Source: Chrysochromulina tobinii
Taxonomy: Eukaryota; Haptophyta; Prymnesiales; Chrysochromulinaceae
Reading direction: 5' to 3'
NCBI GenBank assembly: GCA_001275005.1
Contig: JWZX01002775.1
Coordinates: 1-44,192 of the forward strand
DNA length: 44,192 nucleotides
The notes beneath the pieces are model-generated. The model made no database searches. It saw nothing but the letters and a program-made list of their open reading frames with translations, and was not told the origin of the DNA. Shown here piece after piece: positions 1 through 8,833 of this stretch (within the stretch, counting starts at the first letter, position 1; each line of letters starts with the position of its first letter). A program made the translations under genes and the position numbers.

Positions 1-75
1 GGTGGGGGGTGGGGGGTGGGCTCCGTGACGAGCATGCGCGGGTGATGCGAGGTTGCCCACGACAACGCGATGGAG

Positions 76-3000
76 TCACACCGGGTCGACGATGGAGCCG
101 GGGTGGTCGGGGGGTAAGATAGGATGGACGTCCTTGGGCATCACGAGCATACGAAAGGGCGCGTTGCCCACCTGACGAGGGTAGCACTCAGAGGAGGTAA
201 TCAGAGGCAATCAAGGCTCATGAGCGTCCATCAGCGTGCACGAGGTCGAGAGGTGAGCCATCATGCGCAATCAGTGACGAAACGCAGCGAAACGCACCGC
301 CTCGACGAGCGCCTCGTCCGTGAGCTCGTGCAATCTCCAGCCGAGCGTCGCGTTCGTCAACACCAACGGCCCGCGCTCGAGGAGCTTGACGAAACCCATC
401 TCGACGGCGAGCTCATAGGGGACGCGGTTGCACGGCTGCACTCCGGGGCTGCGCTCGAAGGCCTCAGGGTAGACCGCCGACGCCTAATGAGGGAGGCAAT
501 CAGAGGTCATCAGCGGCCCTCGTACCTTGATTGCGGGCCAATCACGCCTATTGAGGGAGGCAATCAGAGGTCATCAGCGGCCCTCGTACCTTGATTGCGG
601 GCCAATCACGCGCAGAAGCGGCGCATGTCTCTGGCGGCGTAGCGGTCTCGAGCCACGTGGCAAACCTGATGAGGGATGCAATCGGAGGTACTCAAGTCGT
701 AATTAGGAGTCGCAATCCCACTGCGGCGCGGCGGTCTCGAGCCACGTGGCAACCCGTTTCGCCTCCGTAGCGATGCAATCTTAGCAATCTGTTGCAATCA
801 GTGGCAATCTGTGGCAATGATTGGTACTCAGTAGCACTCAGTAGCACTCAGTAGCAATCTGTTGCAATCAGTGGCAATCAGTTGTGGCAAACCGTTTCGC
901 CTCCGTAGCGATGCCGCCGCTGCCTTCCGCCTCCGTGGCCGCAAAGGCGGCGAATGCCTGATGAGGGAGGCAATTATGGGTCATCGGTGATCATCAGAGG
1001 TCATCAGAGGTCATCAGAGGTCATCAGAGGTCATCAGAGGTCATCAGAGGCGGCGAATGCCTGCGCTGCCCGTTGAGGGTCCACCTCCTTGAGTGCGTAC
1101 CTGTGGGGAGTGGGCGCCGTGGTGAGCACATGCATGCAAGGCGGGGTCCACCTCCTTTGAGTGCGTACGCCAGTCCCGAATAGGCAGCCGCTGATGAAGG
1201 CAAGATGCGCAATGCATGCTCGTACGCGTGCACCGCCCGCTCCAGAGACTCCGGCGTGCCTGTGGGGATTGGGCGCCGTGGTGAGCATATGCAGGCAACT
1301 CAGGGCCCGTCCGTGGCCGCTCCAGAGACTCCGGCGTGCCTGCGGGCGTTACCAGACGCACTCAGACGCACTCAGACGCACTCAGACGCACTCAGAGGCA
1401 ATCCAGACGCAATCCAGGCGCACTCAGACGCATTCAGACGCATTCAGAGGCACTCAGACGCAATCAATGGCGCGCCTTGACTCTTGGCCGTGTGCGCGCA
1501 ATCAGACGCAATCAGACGCAATCAGACGCAATCATGCCTTGACTCTTGGCCGTGTGCGCGGCCCTGATGAAGGAGGCAATCAGACGCAATCAGGCGCAAT
1601 CATGCCTTGACTCTTGGCCGTGTGCGCGGCCCTGATGAAGGAGGCAATCAGACGCAATCAGACGCAATCATGCCTTGACTCTTGGCCGTGTGCGCGAGGC
1701 TCGTGTACACGGCCGCATCGGACGGTGCGAGATTGAGCGCGAGATTGAACGCGTTCTCGGCCTCGACGAAACGCGCCGCCGAGTCGAGCGCGTTCCCAAA
1801 GTTGATCACCTGAGAGGGGGCCATCATGCGCAATCAGTAGCCATCAGTGGCCATCATTCGCAATCAATGGCCATCATTCGCAATCAGTGGCCATCATTCG
1901 CAATCAGTGGCCATCAGACATCATCAATGCACCTTGGACACATCTGTTGGATCCGCGTTGAGCGCCCCCCGATACCAAAAGAGAGCTTCGTCAAGTTTAC
2001 CGTCCACCTTCAGAGCATTGGCCAGGTTGTAGGCCGCAGCCGCGTCGTTCGGTGCGAGGCGCAGCACCGTCGTGAACGCCCCCGCCGCGTCGCGCGCGTG
2101 CCCCATTTTATCAAAGGCGTTCCCGAGATTGAAATAGCTCTCCGTGTCGGTGGGCTGTAACGTCAGCGCCGTCGTGAACGCCGCCACCGCCTCGGGGTGG
2201 CGCGAGGTGGCGTACAGGGCGTTGCCGCGATTGTGGTGGTTGTCTGCATGGGTTGTTCGTAGGCTCAGCGCGCAATCAAGATGCAATCAATAGGCAATCA
2301 ATAGGCAATCAAGAGGCAATCAAGAGGCAATTATCGACACTCACCAGCATTGGTTGGCCGTAGGCTCAGCGCGCGATCAAGATGCAATCAAGATGCAATC
2401 AAGAGGCAATCAAGAGGCAATTATCGACACTCACCAGCATTTGTTGGCTGTAGGCTCAGCGCGCAATCAAGATGCAATCAAGATGCAATCAAGGTGCAAT
2501 TAAGAGGCAATTATCGACATTCACCAGCATTGGTTGGCTGTAGGCTCAGCGCGCAATCAAGATGCAATCAATAGGCAATCAAGAGGCAATCAAGAGGCAA
2601 TCAAGAGGCAATCAAGAGGCAATTATCGACACTCACCAGCATTGGTTGGCTGTAGGCTCAGCGCGCGATCATAGGATGCCAACGCCTCGTGGTTCTTGCC
2701 GAGCTTCTGCAGCGACAGGCCATAGTTGGTGCCAACCGTCGAGAGGACCTGATGAAGGAGGCACTCAGGGGCACTCATCAGAGGCACTCATCAGTGCACA
2801 TCAGAGGCAATCATCAGAGGCACTCATCAGAGGCACTCACCAGAGGCACTCATCAGAGGCAATCAGAGGCAATCACAAGAGCCAAACAGAGGCACTCACC
2901 AGAGGCACTCAGCAGCATTCCAATTCCATATTAGGAATAAGCAGGCAAGCAAACGGACCTGCTGACGCTGCGCGTCATTGCGCCACGGTCCATCGGCGCT

Positions 3001-3435
3001 GAGCGTGAGGCAAAGGGCGTATGCCTCGGCCGCCTCGGCCCAACGGTTGGACTGCTGCAGCATGAAGCCGCGCTGTAGTGGCGCCATCCAGGCTGGCGGC
3101 TGCTGCGGCTGCTGCGGCTGCGGCTGCGGCTGCGGCTGCGGCTGCGGCTGCGGCTGCGGCTGCGTCGGCTGCTGCTCCTGAAGTGACGGCCTTGGTGCTG
3201 TTGAGGTAGGCACGCCGTCCTCTGCCTTGGGGCGAGGTGCTGGATCAATTTTGGAGGCCTGCTTTTTGGACGCGGCAGATGGCCGAGGTTCGCAACGCAA
3301 CGATGCCAGCCGGAGCGTGCAATGTGCGATCGGCTCGCAACGCACGCGCTGCCAAGACCAAGTGCACGCTGGTCGATCCTGTGCTCCAGCCAAGGCGATC
3401 AAGGTGAACAGTATGAGGCCGGTGGCGACGGCCAT
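76..3435 (-). CDS. Secreted/ER-routed TPR-repeat protein, ~10 exons
   Basis: Hand-joined exons (high to low): 3435-2959, 2748-2637, 2243-1933, 1809-1674, 1259-1169, 1100-1061, 957-893, 665-590, 483-298, 171-76. They sum to 1,590 nt, an open frame of 529 residues ending in TGA. The first ~19 residues (MAVATGLILFTLIALAGAQ) look like a cleaved signal peptide. A Lys/Pro-rich stretch follows, then a (PQ)n run encoded by 3113-3166, then at least five TPR units (for example HEALASYDRALSLQP and HPEAVAAFTTALTLQP). TPR arrays bind other proteins; the partner is unknown. The last ~95 residues (483-76) are non-TPR and I do not recognise them. The 1673-1260 intron seems to use a GC donor. The 957-590 junctions have an alternative in-frame solution because of duplicated exon pieces, so that part is uncertain. 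Confidence 0.72.
2244..2636 (-). repeat. TPR-gene intron made of repeated exon-end/intron units
   Basis: This intron lies between exons 2 and 3 of the TPR gene. It contains several copies of a unit made of the end of exon 2 (GCGCGCTGAGCCTACAGCC on the minus strand), a GTGAGTGTCGATAATTGCC donor, and 10-nt TTGATTGCCTC-type repeats. The last exon-end copy is diverged and ends CATGCAG, which serves as the acceptor. Successive exon-end copies begin at about 2261, 2351, 2447, 2543 and 2640, giving a unit of about 90-100 bp. Confidence 0.75.
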
Positions 3436-3604
3436 TAGCGATGTTGATCTCGGGTGTGCGAGATAGAACCGGAAGCGGGATCTATTGCACCGCCATTCAG
3501 GCCCCGAGAGCTGCGTCGCACTTTCCTAATGACAACAATCTCGGTGACGGGAGCTCACACCGGCTCTCGTGCGAGCGCGCCGACCCAGCCGGCTTGTTGG
3601 AGGG
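3436..3604. promoter_or_regulatory. Divergent intergenic region of TPR gene and phosphatase-like gene
   Basis: A 169-bp gap lies between two ATGs that point away from each other, so both promoters should lie here or in the 5' UTRs. I see no clear TATA box or other named motif. Confidence 0.4.
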
Positions 3605-4546
3605 ATGCCTCGCGTCGTCTCGCTGCCAACCATGCTCGCGCTCCTCGAGTTGGCGGGCTCGCTCCGTGTACCCGTCTCGCCACGCATGCAGCTCCTTGGT
3701 CCGGACGGCCGGCCTATCGGCGGCGGCAGGAGCAGCCCTGGCTCGAGTGCCACCCCTGGACGCAGTGGACTGCTCGGCGTGGGCGGCGCTGGCTCGGGTG
3801 CAAAGAGTGCCAGCCCGAAGGTTGTGGTCGTCGGCGGTGGCGGAGCTAAACCTGCAGCGGCCGCGTTCGGCAGCATGCCCGAGGACCTCGCCGACTTTGA
3901 TCCGTCGTTTGATCCGCTTGCGGCCGCACGGCCCAAATACGACCTGGCGGGCGCCTCGGGGCGCGGCGACGAGGCAGTGTGGGGCGCCGTGGCGCCCTCC
4001 TCAGCAGATGCGATCGCCGAGTGGACCAGCCACATGCTCGGCAAGGGCATCAAGCGAGTGCTCGGCTTGTTCACGGAGGAGGATGCGGCCGCGCGCAGTC
4101 CTGATGGCTCCGCCGCAGGCTACATGGGGGCGCTTGTGGCGGCGGGCTTCGAGCCGAGTGGTGTGTCGCTGCTAGACCCACGCCTCCCAGGCTCGCGCGA
4201 CATCGTCCTCGCAATGTGCCGCGACGCGTACGCCGAAAAGGTGCGCCTGTGCGTGCACTGTGCAGACGGGACCACGCTGACGTCGGTTGCGATGGCGGAT
4301 TGGCTACTCAGTGACTACGTGGGCGGCAACAACGCGGAGGAGGCGTGCGATCTGCTCGCGACGCGCAAGCGGCTCGCGGGCGTCGAGCGGCGCACCGCGC
4401 CCGAGCAGCTCGAGTGTTGGGTCACCAACGGCTGCCTTGCCGACGTGACGCCCGTGCATGCAAAGTCCTTGGTCGACGCCTGGTTGGAGCGACGCGCCAA
4501 GCTCGAGACGCCGAGCAACATCCAGGTGGTGGACGACCTGATGTGA
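3605..4546 (+). CDS. Phosphatase-fold (PTP/DSP-like) protein lacking the catalytic Arg
   Basis: An uninterrupted 313-residue frame. ATG at 3605 is the first usable start, because the frame opens upstream only with GTG. The first ~100 residues are hydrophobic then Gly/Ser/Ala-rich and could be a targeting or linker region. The second half resembles a dual-specificity phosphatase: VRLCVHCADGTTLTS followed by a helix (AMADWLLSD) and an EEACDLLATRKRL segment. In the family signature HC-x5-R the Cys is present (residue 219) but the Arg position is Leu (225). Catalysis is therefore unlikely and a phosphate-binding or scaffold role is possible; this is inference. A broken copy of its 3' half lies at 6246-6660. 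The fold call is from motif shape only. Confidence 0.7.
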   Translation: MPRVVSLPTMLALLELAGSLRVPVSPRMQLLGPDGRPIGGGRSSPGSSATPGRSGLLGVGGAGSGAKSASPKVVVVGGGGAKPAAAAFGSMPEDLADFDPSFDPLAAARPKYDLAGASGRGDEAVWGAVAPSSADAIAEWTSHMLGKGIKRVLGLFTEEDAAARSPDGSAAGYMGALVAAGFEPSGVSLLDPRLPGSRDIVLAMCRDAYAEKVRLCVHCADGTTLTSVAMADWLLSDYVGGNNAEEACDLLATRKRLAGVERRTAPEQLECWVTNGCLADVTPVHAKSLVDAWLERRAKLETPSNIQVVDDLM

Positions 4547-4848
4547 GAGATGAGAGGGGTAGTGGTAGGGGTGGTGCGTGTGTGGAGGACCTGCCGGACG
4601 CGTGACGGACGCGGACTCAACGAGGGTTGATACGGGTTCCGACCAGAAAAATTTCTTTGAGGATCGAGCTCGTGTGCGGATCGAAATGATGTCGTTGCGG
4701 CGCGCGTGTTGGGCCGATAGACCGCGTCGTGAGCGTTTCTGGGCATCGAGATGAAAAGCGTCGTGTTGAGCGGCGAGCGGAGCGTCGGCAGTTCCGCCCA
4801 TAACCGCGCTACAATTGTATTGCGCACGACGGCGAGGGCGGTACTCTC
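4547..4848 (+). promoter_or_regulatory. Duplicated upstream block shared by U-box genes
   Basis: The stretch after the phosphatase stop contains a block found again at 6660-6905 (+) and, reverse-complemented, at about 34850-35090. All three lie just upstream of a U-box/Sel1 gene. The shared core includes the words ATTTCTTTGA and GATCGAGCTCGTGTGCGGAT and a CGTCGTGTTGAGCGGCGAG tail. The most economical reading is that the promoter/5' UTR was duplicated together with the gene. At 4547 and 6660 the block directly follows the phosphatase-like 3' end, so that end travelled too. Confidence 0.6.
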
Positions 4849-4938
4849 GTGACGGGCTACTTCAGCGGCAACGCATCGTTCGGCTCGACGACACTCACAA
4901 GCCTTGGGAAGGCAGCAACCTGCTTTGTTGCTTCGCTC

Positions 4939-6153
4939 ATGCCGCCTCCAGATCGACCACCGCTGCCTCCGCGCCCGCCGCCAGCGCCATTCCACCCATC
5001 ACCACCAGGCTCCCCTCCGGAATCATCTCTGACGCCAGATCCGCGTGGCGTTATGGCTCTTAGCGAGCAGACTGCAGTTGTGGTGTCCCTCGCAACCAGT
5101 CTTGCACTTCTGGCTCTGCTGTTGGCGTGCGTCTATCGCCGCCACTATCGCCGTCTAGCCGACAACTTTCGGGTCTCGCTCGACCGCCGTGAGCTCGACC
5201 TGCAGCTGCTCGAACACCGCTTCAAACAGCAGGCTCGTCCGCAATCGGACGAGTCGCCCTGGTACGTGTCCCCACCGTCCGAGTATGCGCCCAACTCGAT
5301 CCCCAAGCGGTGTGACTTCCCCAAGCGGTGTGTCTGTGACGTCTGCGCGATGCCGCCCAAGCGCGGCCGCGCGGCTGCGGACGAGACGGCGCATGATTTT
5401 CGCCGACACAAGAGCGCCACGGAGGAGGCCTTTGCCGAGCTCGTCTGCCCCATCACCTTCTCGCTCCCCGTCGACCCCGTCACGGCGGAGGACGGCAACG
5501 TGTACGAGCGCTCGGCCATCGAGGAGTGGCTCAAGCAGCAGCTCAAGAGCCCGGTGACGAACTTGGCGATGGGCACGAAGCTGCTACCGGCGCTGCAGGT
5601 GAAGAACATGATCCGCACGATGGTCACCTCGGGCGCTCTCACGGGCGACAAGGTGGACTTGTGGAAGCTGAAGCTGAAGGAGGAGGAGGAGGTGGCGGTG
5701 ATGCTGCGGAGGGCCGAGGCTGGCGATGGCGCGGCGATGTTCATCCTGGGACTTTGGTACGAGAATGGTGAGAAGGGCCTCGTGAAGGACAAGGCCAAGA
5801 CTTTCGAGTGGTACAAGAAGAGCCACGAGGCTGGGGATGCAAGTGGGACTTGCTGCCTTGGCCAGTCTTACTTGGTTGGTGATGGCGTGCCAAAGTGCCT
5901 TGCGCGTGGTGCTACGCTGCTGAGCCAGGCCGCTGAGCACGGCAGCCAATACGCGTGCTGCAACCTGGGGCGCGCATACGCTCATGGCCTCTGGGGCTTC
6001 CCGGAGGACGAGACGATGGCGCGCCGCTACTACTCGATGGTGGCGAGCGCCGCGATCGAGTACTACTCGATGGTGGCGAGCGCCGCGATCGAGGATTGCA
6101 CACCTGCCAAAGAGGAAGCAGCCACATGGCTGCGTGAGCATCCGGCAGCTTGA
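4939..6153 (+). CDS. U-box/Sel1-repeat protein with N-terminal Pro-rich and membrane-segment extension
   Basis: The family body starts at ATG 5350 (MPPKRGR). It holds a U-box (LVCPITFSLPVDPVTAEDG and EEWLKQQ), which recruits E2 enzymes for ubiquitin transfer, then an acidic helix and Sel1-like helical repeats, ending REHPAA. In this copy the frame is open further upstream. From ATG 4939 it adds a Pro-rich stretch, one hydrophobic segment (VVVSLATSLALLALLLACVY) followed by basic residues, and a charged tail. This looks like the C-terminal end of an unrelated single-pass membrane protein fused in frame. A piece resembling an SBBP-type repeat (GYFSGNASFGSTTLTSLG) precedes it from 4849 without an ATG. 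A 33-bp in-frame duplication repeats YYSMVASAAIE. If transcription starts near 5300, only residues from 5350 are made. Confidence 0.75.
   Translation: MPPPDRPPLPPRPPPAPFHPSPPGSPPESSLTPDPRGVMALSEQTAVVVSLATSLALLALLLACVYRRHYRRLADNFRVSLDRRELDLQLLEHRFKQQARPQSDESPWYVSPPSEYAPNSIPKRCDFPKRCVCDVCAMPPKRGRAAADETAHDFRRHKSATEEAFAELVCPITFSLPVDPVTAEDGNVYERSAIEEWLKQQLKSPVTNLAMGTKLLPALQVKNMIRTMVTSGALTGDKVDLWKLKLKEEEEVAVMLRRAEAGDGAAMFILGLWYENGEKGLVKDKAKTFEWYKKSHEAGDASGTCCLGQSYLVGDGVPKCLARGATLLSQAAEHGSQYACCNLGRAYAHGLWGFPEDETMARRYYSMVASAAIEYYSMVASAAIEDCTPAKEEAATWLREHPAA
6028..6093 (+). repeat. 33-bp in-frame tandem duplication in U-box gene
   Basis: The segment encoding YYSMVASAAIE occurs twice head to tail. The other U-box copies here have it once. 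The duplication keeps frame and lengthens the last Sel1-like helix pair by eleven residues. Confidence 0.9.
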
Positions 6154-6245
6154 CTCGGTGCGTTGGCACGTTTGAGTGCTGCGCTGGATGACGCTTCAGA
6201 GGCTGAGCTAGCTCGGCTTGCGGTTGCTTCGTGTGTGTCTTGTCA

Positions 6246-6660
6246 GGGACATCGTCCTCGCAATGTGCCGTGACGCGTCCACGCCGAAAAGGTGCGCCTG
6301 TGCGTGCTCTGTTTGGACGGGACCACGCTGACGTCGGCTGCGATGGCGGATTGGCTACTCAGTGACGACGTGGGCGGCAACAACGCGGAGGAGGCGTGCG
6401 ATCAGCATGCAATCAGCATGCAATCAGCATGCAATCAGCATGCAATCGGAGGAGGCGTGCAATCTGCTCGCGACGCGCAAGCGGCTCGCGGGCGTCGAGC
6501 GGCGCACCGCGCCCGAGCAGCTCGAGTGTTGGGTCACCAACGGCTGCCTTGCCGACGTAACGCCCGTGCATGCAAAGACCTTGGTGGTCGACGCCTGGTT
6601 GGAGCGACGCGCCAAGCTCGAGACGCCGAGCAACATCCAGGTGGTGGACGACCTGATGTG
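6246..6660 (+). pseudogene. Truncated duplicate of phosphatase-like gene with an inserted intron-like element
   Basis: The sequence is closely similar to 4198-4546 (3' part of the phosphatase-like gene) but has no 5' half. Relative to the parent it has +2 nt at about 6277 (a frameshift), +3 nt at about 6585, and a 61-nt insertion at 6394-6454. The P-loop His-Cys has become Leu-Cys. The insertion is four copies of AGCATGCAATC flanked by a 13-bp direct repeat (6387-6399 and 6448-6460). Removing it as a GC-AG intron restores the parental frame, giving AEEACNLLATRKRL. It is probably not functional as a separate gene. Confidence 0.8.
6394..6454 (+). repeat. Recently gained 61-nt GC-AG intron-like insertion
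   Basis: The empty counterpart is at 4345-4354 in the parent gene. The insertion starts GCGTGCGATC and ends GGAGGAG, just before a second copy of GCGTGC. Its length is not a multiple of three, so it would break the frame unless spliced out. Confidence 0.85.
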
Positions 6661-6945
6661 AGAGATGAGAGGGGTAGTGGTAGGGGCGGTGCGTTTGTGG
6701 AGGACCTGCCGGATGCGTGACGGACGCGGACTTCTCAACGAGGGTTGATACAAGTTGATACGGGTTCCGACCAGATAAATTTCTTTGAAGATCGAGCTCG
6801 TGTGCGGATCGGAATGATGTCGTTGCGGCGCGCGTTTTTTGGCCGATAGACCGCGACGTGAGCGTTGTGGCAACGAGTTTCGAAGCGTCGTGTTGAGCGG
6901 CGAGGGGTGTGTTCCGCCTTCCTCCTTGTGCCCACCGGCGTCGCG
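6661..6945 (+). promoter_or_regulatory. Second copy of duplicated U-box upstream block
   Basis: Matches 4547-4800 with small differences, including a duplicated GTTGATAC word near 6745-6762. It sits directly in front of the U-box gene at 6946. Confidence 0.6.
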
Positions 6946-7722
6946 ATGCCGCCCAAGCGCGGCCGCGAGGCTGCCGAGGACGAGACGTCGCAGGAGCTAC
7001 GTCGAACCAAGAGCGCGGTCAACGAGGCCATGAACGAGTTCCTCTGCCCCATCACCTTCTCGTTGCCCGTCGACCCCGTCATGGCGGAGGACGGCAAGGT
7101 GTACGAGCGCTCGGCCATCGAGGAGTGGCTCAAGCAGCAGCGCAAGAGCCCGGTGACGAACTTGGCGATGGGCACGAGGCTGCTGCCGGCGCTGCAGGTC
7201 AAGAACATGATCCGCACGATGGTCACCTCGGGCGCTCTCACGGGCGACAAGGTGGACGCGTGGAAGCTGAAGCTGAAGGAGGAGGAGGAGGTGGCGGAGA
7301 CGCGGCGGAAGGCCGAGGCTGGTGATGGCGTGGCGATGTACGACCTGGGACTTTGGTACGAGAATGGTGAGAAGGGCCTCGCCAAGGACTTGGCCAAGGC
7401 TTTCGAGTTGTACAAGAAGAGCCACGAGGCTGGGGATGCAAGTGGGACTGCCGGCCTTGGCGATTGCTACTTGGTTGGGATGGGCGTGCCAAAGTGCCCC
7501 ATGCTTGGCGCTACGCTGATGAGCGACGCCGCCGCACGCGGCAGCAAAAACGCGTGCTGGAACCTGGGGTTCGCATACGCTGATGGCCTCGGGGGCTTCC
7601 CGAAGGACGAGACGATGGCGCGCCGCTACTACTCGATGGTGGCGAGCGCCGCGATCGAAGATTGCACCAACGAGGGCAAAGAGAAAGCAGCCACATGGCT
7701 GCGTGAGCATCCAGCAGCTTGA
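6946..7722 (+). CDS. U-box/Sel1-repeat protein
   Basis: 258 residues, intronless. The start is the conserved MPPKRGR Met; an in-frame stretch upstream has no conserved counterpart. The N-terminus is charged, followed by a U-box at about residues 29-100 (FLCPITFSLPVDPVMAEDGK), an acidic helix (KLKEEEEVAE) and Sel1-like repeats to the C-terminal REHPAA. This copy belongs to the subgroup with AMNEFLCPI instead of AFAELVCPI before the U-box, shared with the copies at 42992 and 44042. Expected role: E3 ligase or chaperone-linked adaptor. Substrates are unknown. Confidence 0.85.
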   Translation: MPPKRGREAAEDETSQELRRTKSAVNEAMNEFLCPITFSLPVDPVMAEDGKVYERSAIEEWLKQQRKSPVTNLAMGTRLLPALQVKNMIRTMVTSGALTGDKVDAWKLKLKEEEEVAETRRKAEAGDGVAMYDLGLWYENGEKGLAKDLAKAFELYKKSHEAGDASGTAGLGDCYLVGMGVPKCPMLGATLMSDAAARGSKNACWNLGFAYADGLGGFPKDETMARRYYSMVASAAIEDCTNEGKEKAATWLREHPAA

Positions 7723-8833
7723 CTCGGTGCGTTGGTACGTTTGAGTGCTGCGCTGGTTGACGCTTCAGTGGCTGCGCTAGCTCGGCTCGTGGTTCCTTGT
7801 GGTTGCCCCTCTTAGTGTGCGTCCTCTCGCTCTGAGCCTCTGAGGGTTCCGTCGGCTGTATTGCGCGTTTGCGGTGCGGTGGCGGGTGGGGTGTGAGTGG
7901 GCTGTGAGTGGGCTGTGAATGGGGTGTGAATGGTGATTTGAATCCGCACGGAATGTGTCAGCGCGGTCTCCCCGCTCTCGCCGGGATCGGATATCGTATC
8001 GCGGCAGTGCGGATTCCCGACGCCGGTTCGCCCGCGGCGGGGAATACCGTACGTGCGTAAAAGCCCGATCGCTACATACGATTTTTGTCGCGCGCAACCG
8101 GCGGTGTTCCCGCTGTCTGCGACCGATCGGAACGCAAACAACGTAGAACATATCGACGAGAGCCCCACTCCGCCCTACGCCCTCGGTTCCCGTCATCGTG
8201 AGCCAGCTATAACGTAGACGCTCCGCACTGCAACGGAGCGAGCCAGCCAACTTCCTCCTTACCATTCTCCCCTTACCATGATTGTATGCACGGCTGTCGC
8301 GCGTCGTGTCGAGCTCTGGTCGGCGCGCGGTACTGTAGAAGATCCTCGGATGCGCGATTGTATGCAGATGGTAGCTCCCTGAGCCCACCCCGTACGTATA
8401 CGGCGCCTGATGGGCGCCCTCATCATGCCAAACTACGCGCCCACGATGGCGCTCCCCCCCAGCTTCGGCTCCCTAACCCGACGTCATTTGTTCCCCACCA
8501 CCATCCTGCGCTGTGCATGCCGCATGCAAACCAAGAGACCGGGACTCACGTGCCCTAATTAGGGACTCACGTGCCGCATGCAAACCACGAGACCATGAGT
8601 AGTCTCGGCATCACGTATCAAGTTCACGAGATGGACTTTCTCGGGGTGACGAAATCGGCCTCTTGGGACTTTCTCGGATGCAAGAAGTTCCTCATCAGTA
8701 ACAATCAGCTCATCAGACGAGGTGACGAAACCAGCCCCTCCTAATGAAGAAGTTCCTCATCAGCTCATCAGACGTCGACCATCCTTGATTGCCTGCCTCA
8801 TCAAACGTCGACCATCCTTGATTGCCTCCCTCA
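7723..8833. other. Gene-free region between U-box gene and giant gene 3' end
   Basis: The first ~200 bp (to about 7930) is a U-box 3' flank that reappears reverse-complemented at about 35100-35302. From 7930 to 8540 I see no coding signal, RNA gene or repeat. 8541-8576 carries two copies of GGGACTCACGTGCC around a CCTAATTAGG palindrome. 8690-8833 holds CATCAGACGTCGACCATCC and TTGATTGCCTCCCTCATCA repeats of the intron type. Confidence 0.6.

Noticed and set aside
3441-4175. 244-codon plus-strand frame overlapping the phosphatase-like gene
   Set aside because: Composition is Arg/Ser/Cys-rich shadow coding; the overlapping frame 3605-4546 has recognisable motifs.
6997-7710. Long antisense frames opposite the U-box genes (also 34427-34894, 42908-43903)
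   Set aside because: They mirror the high-GC codon pattern of the sense genes, occur at the same place opposite every family copy, and show no domain of their own.
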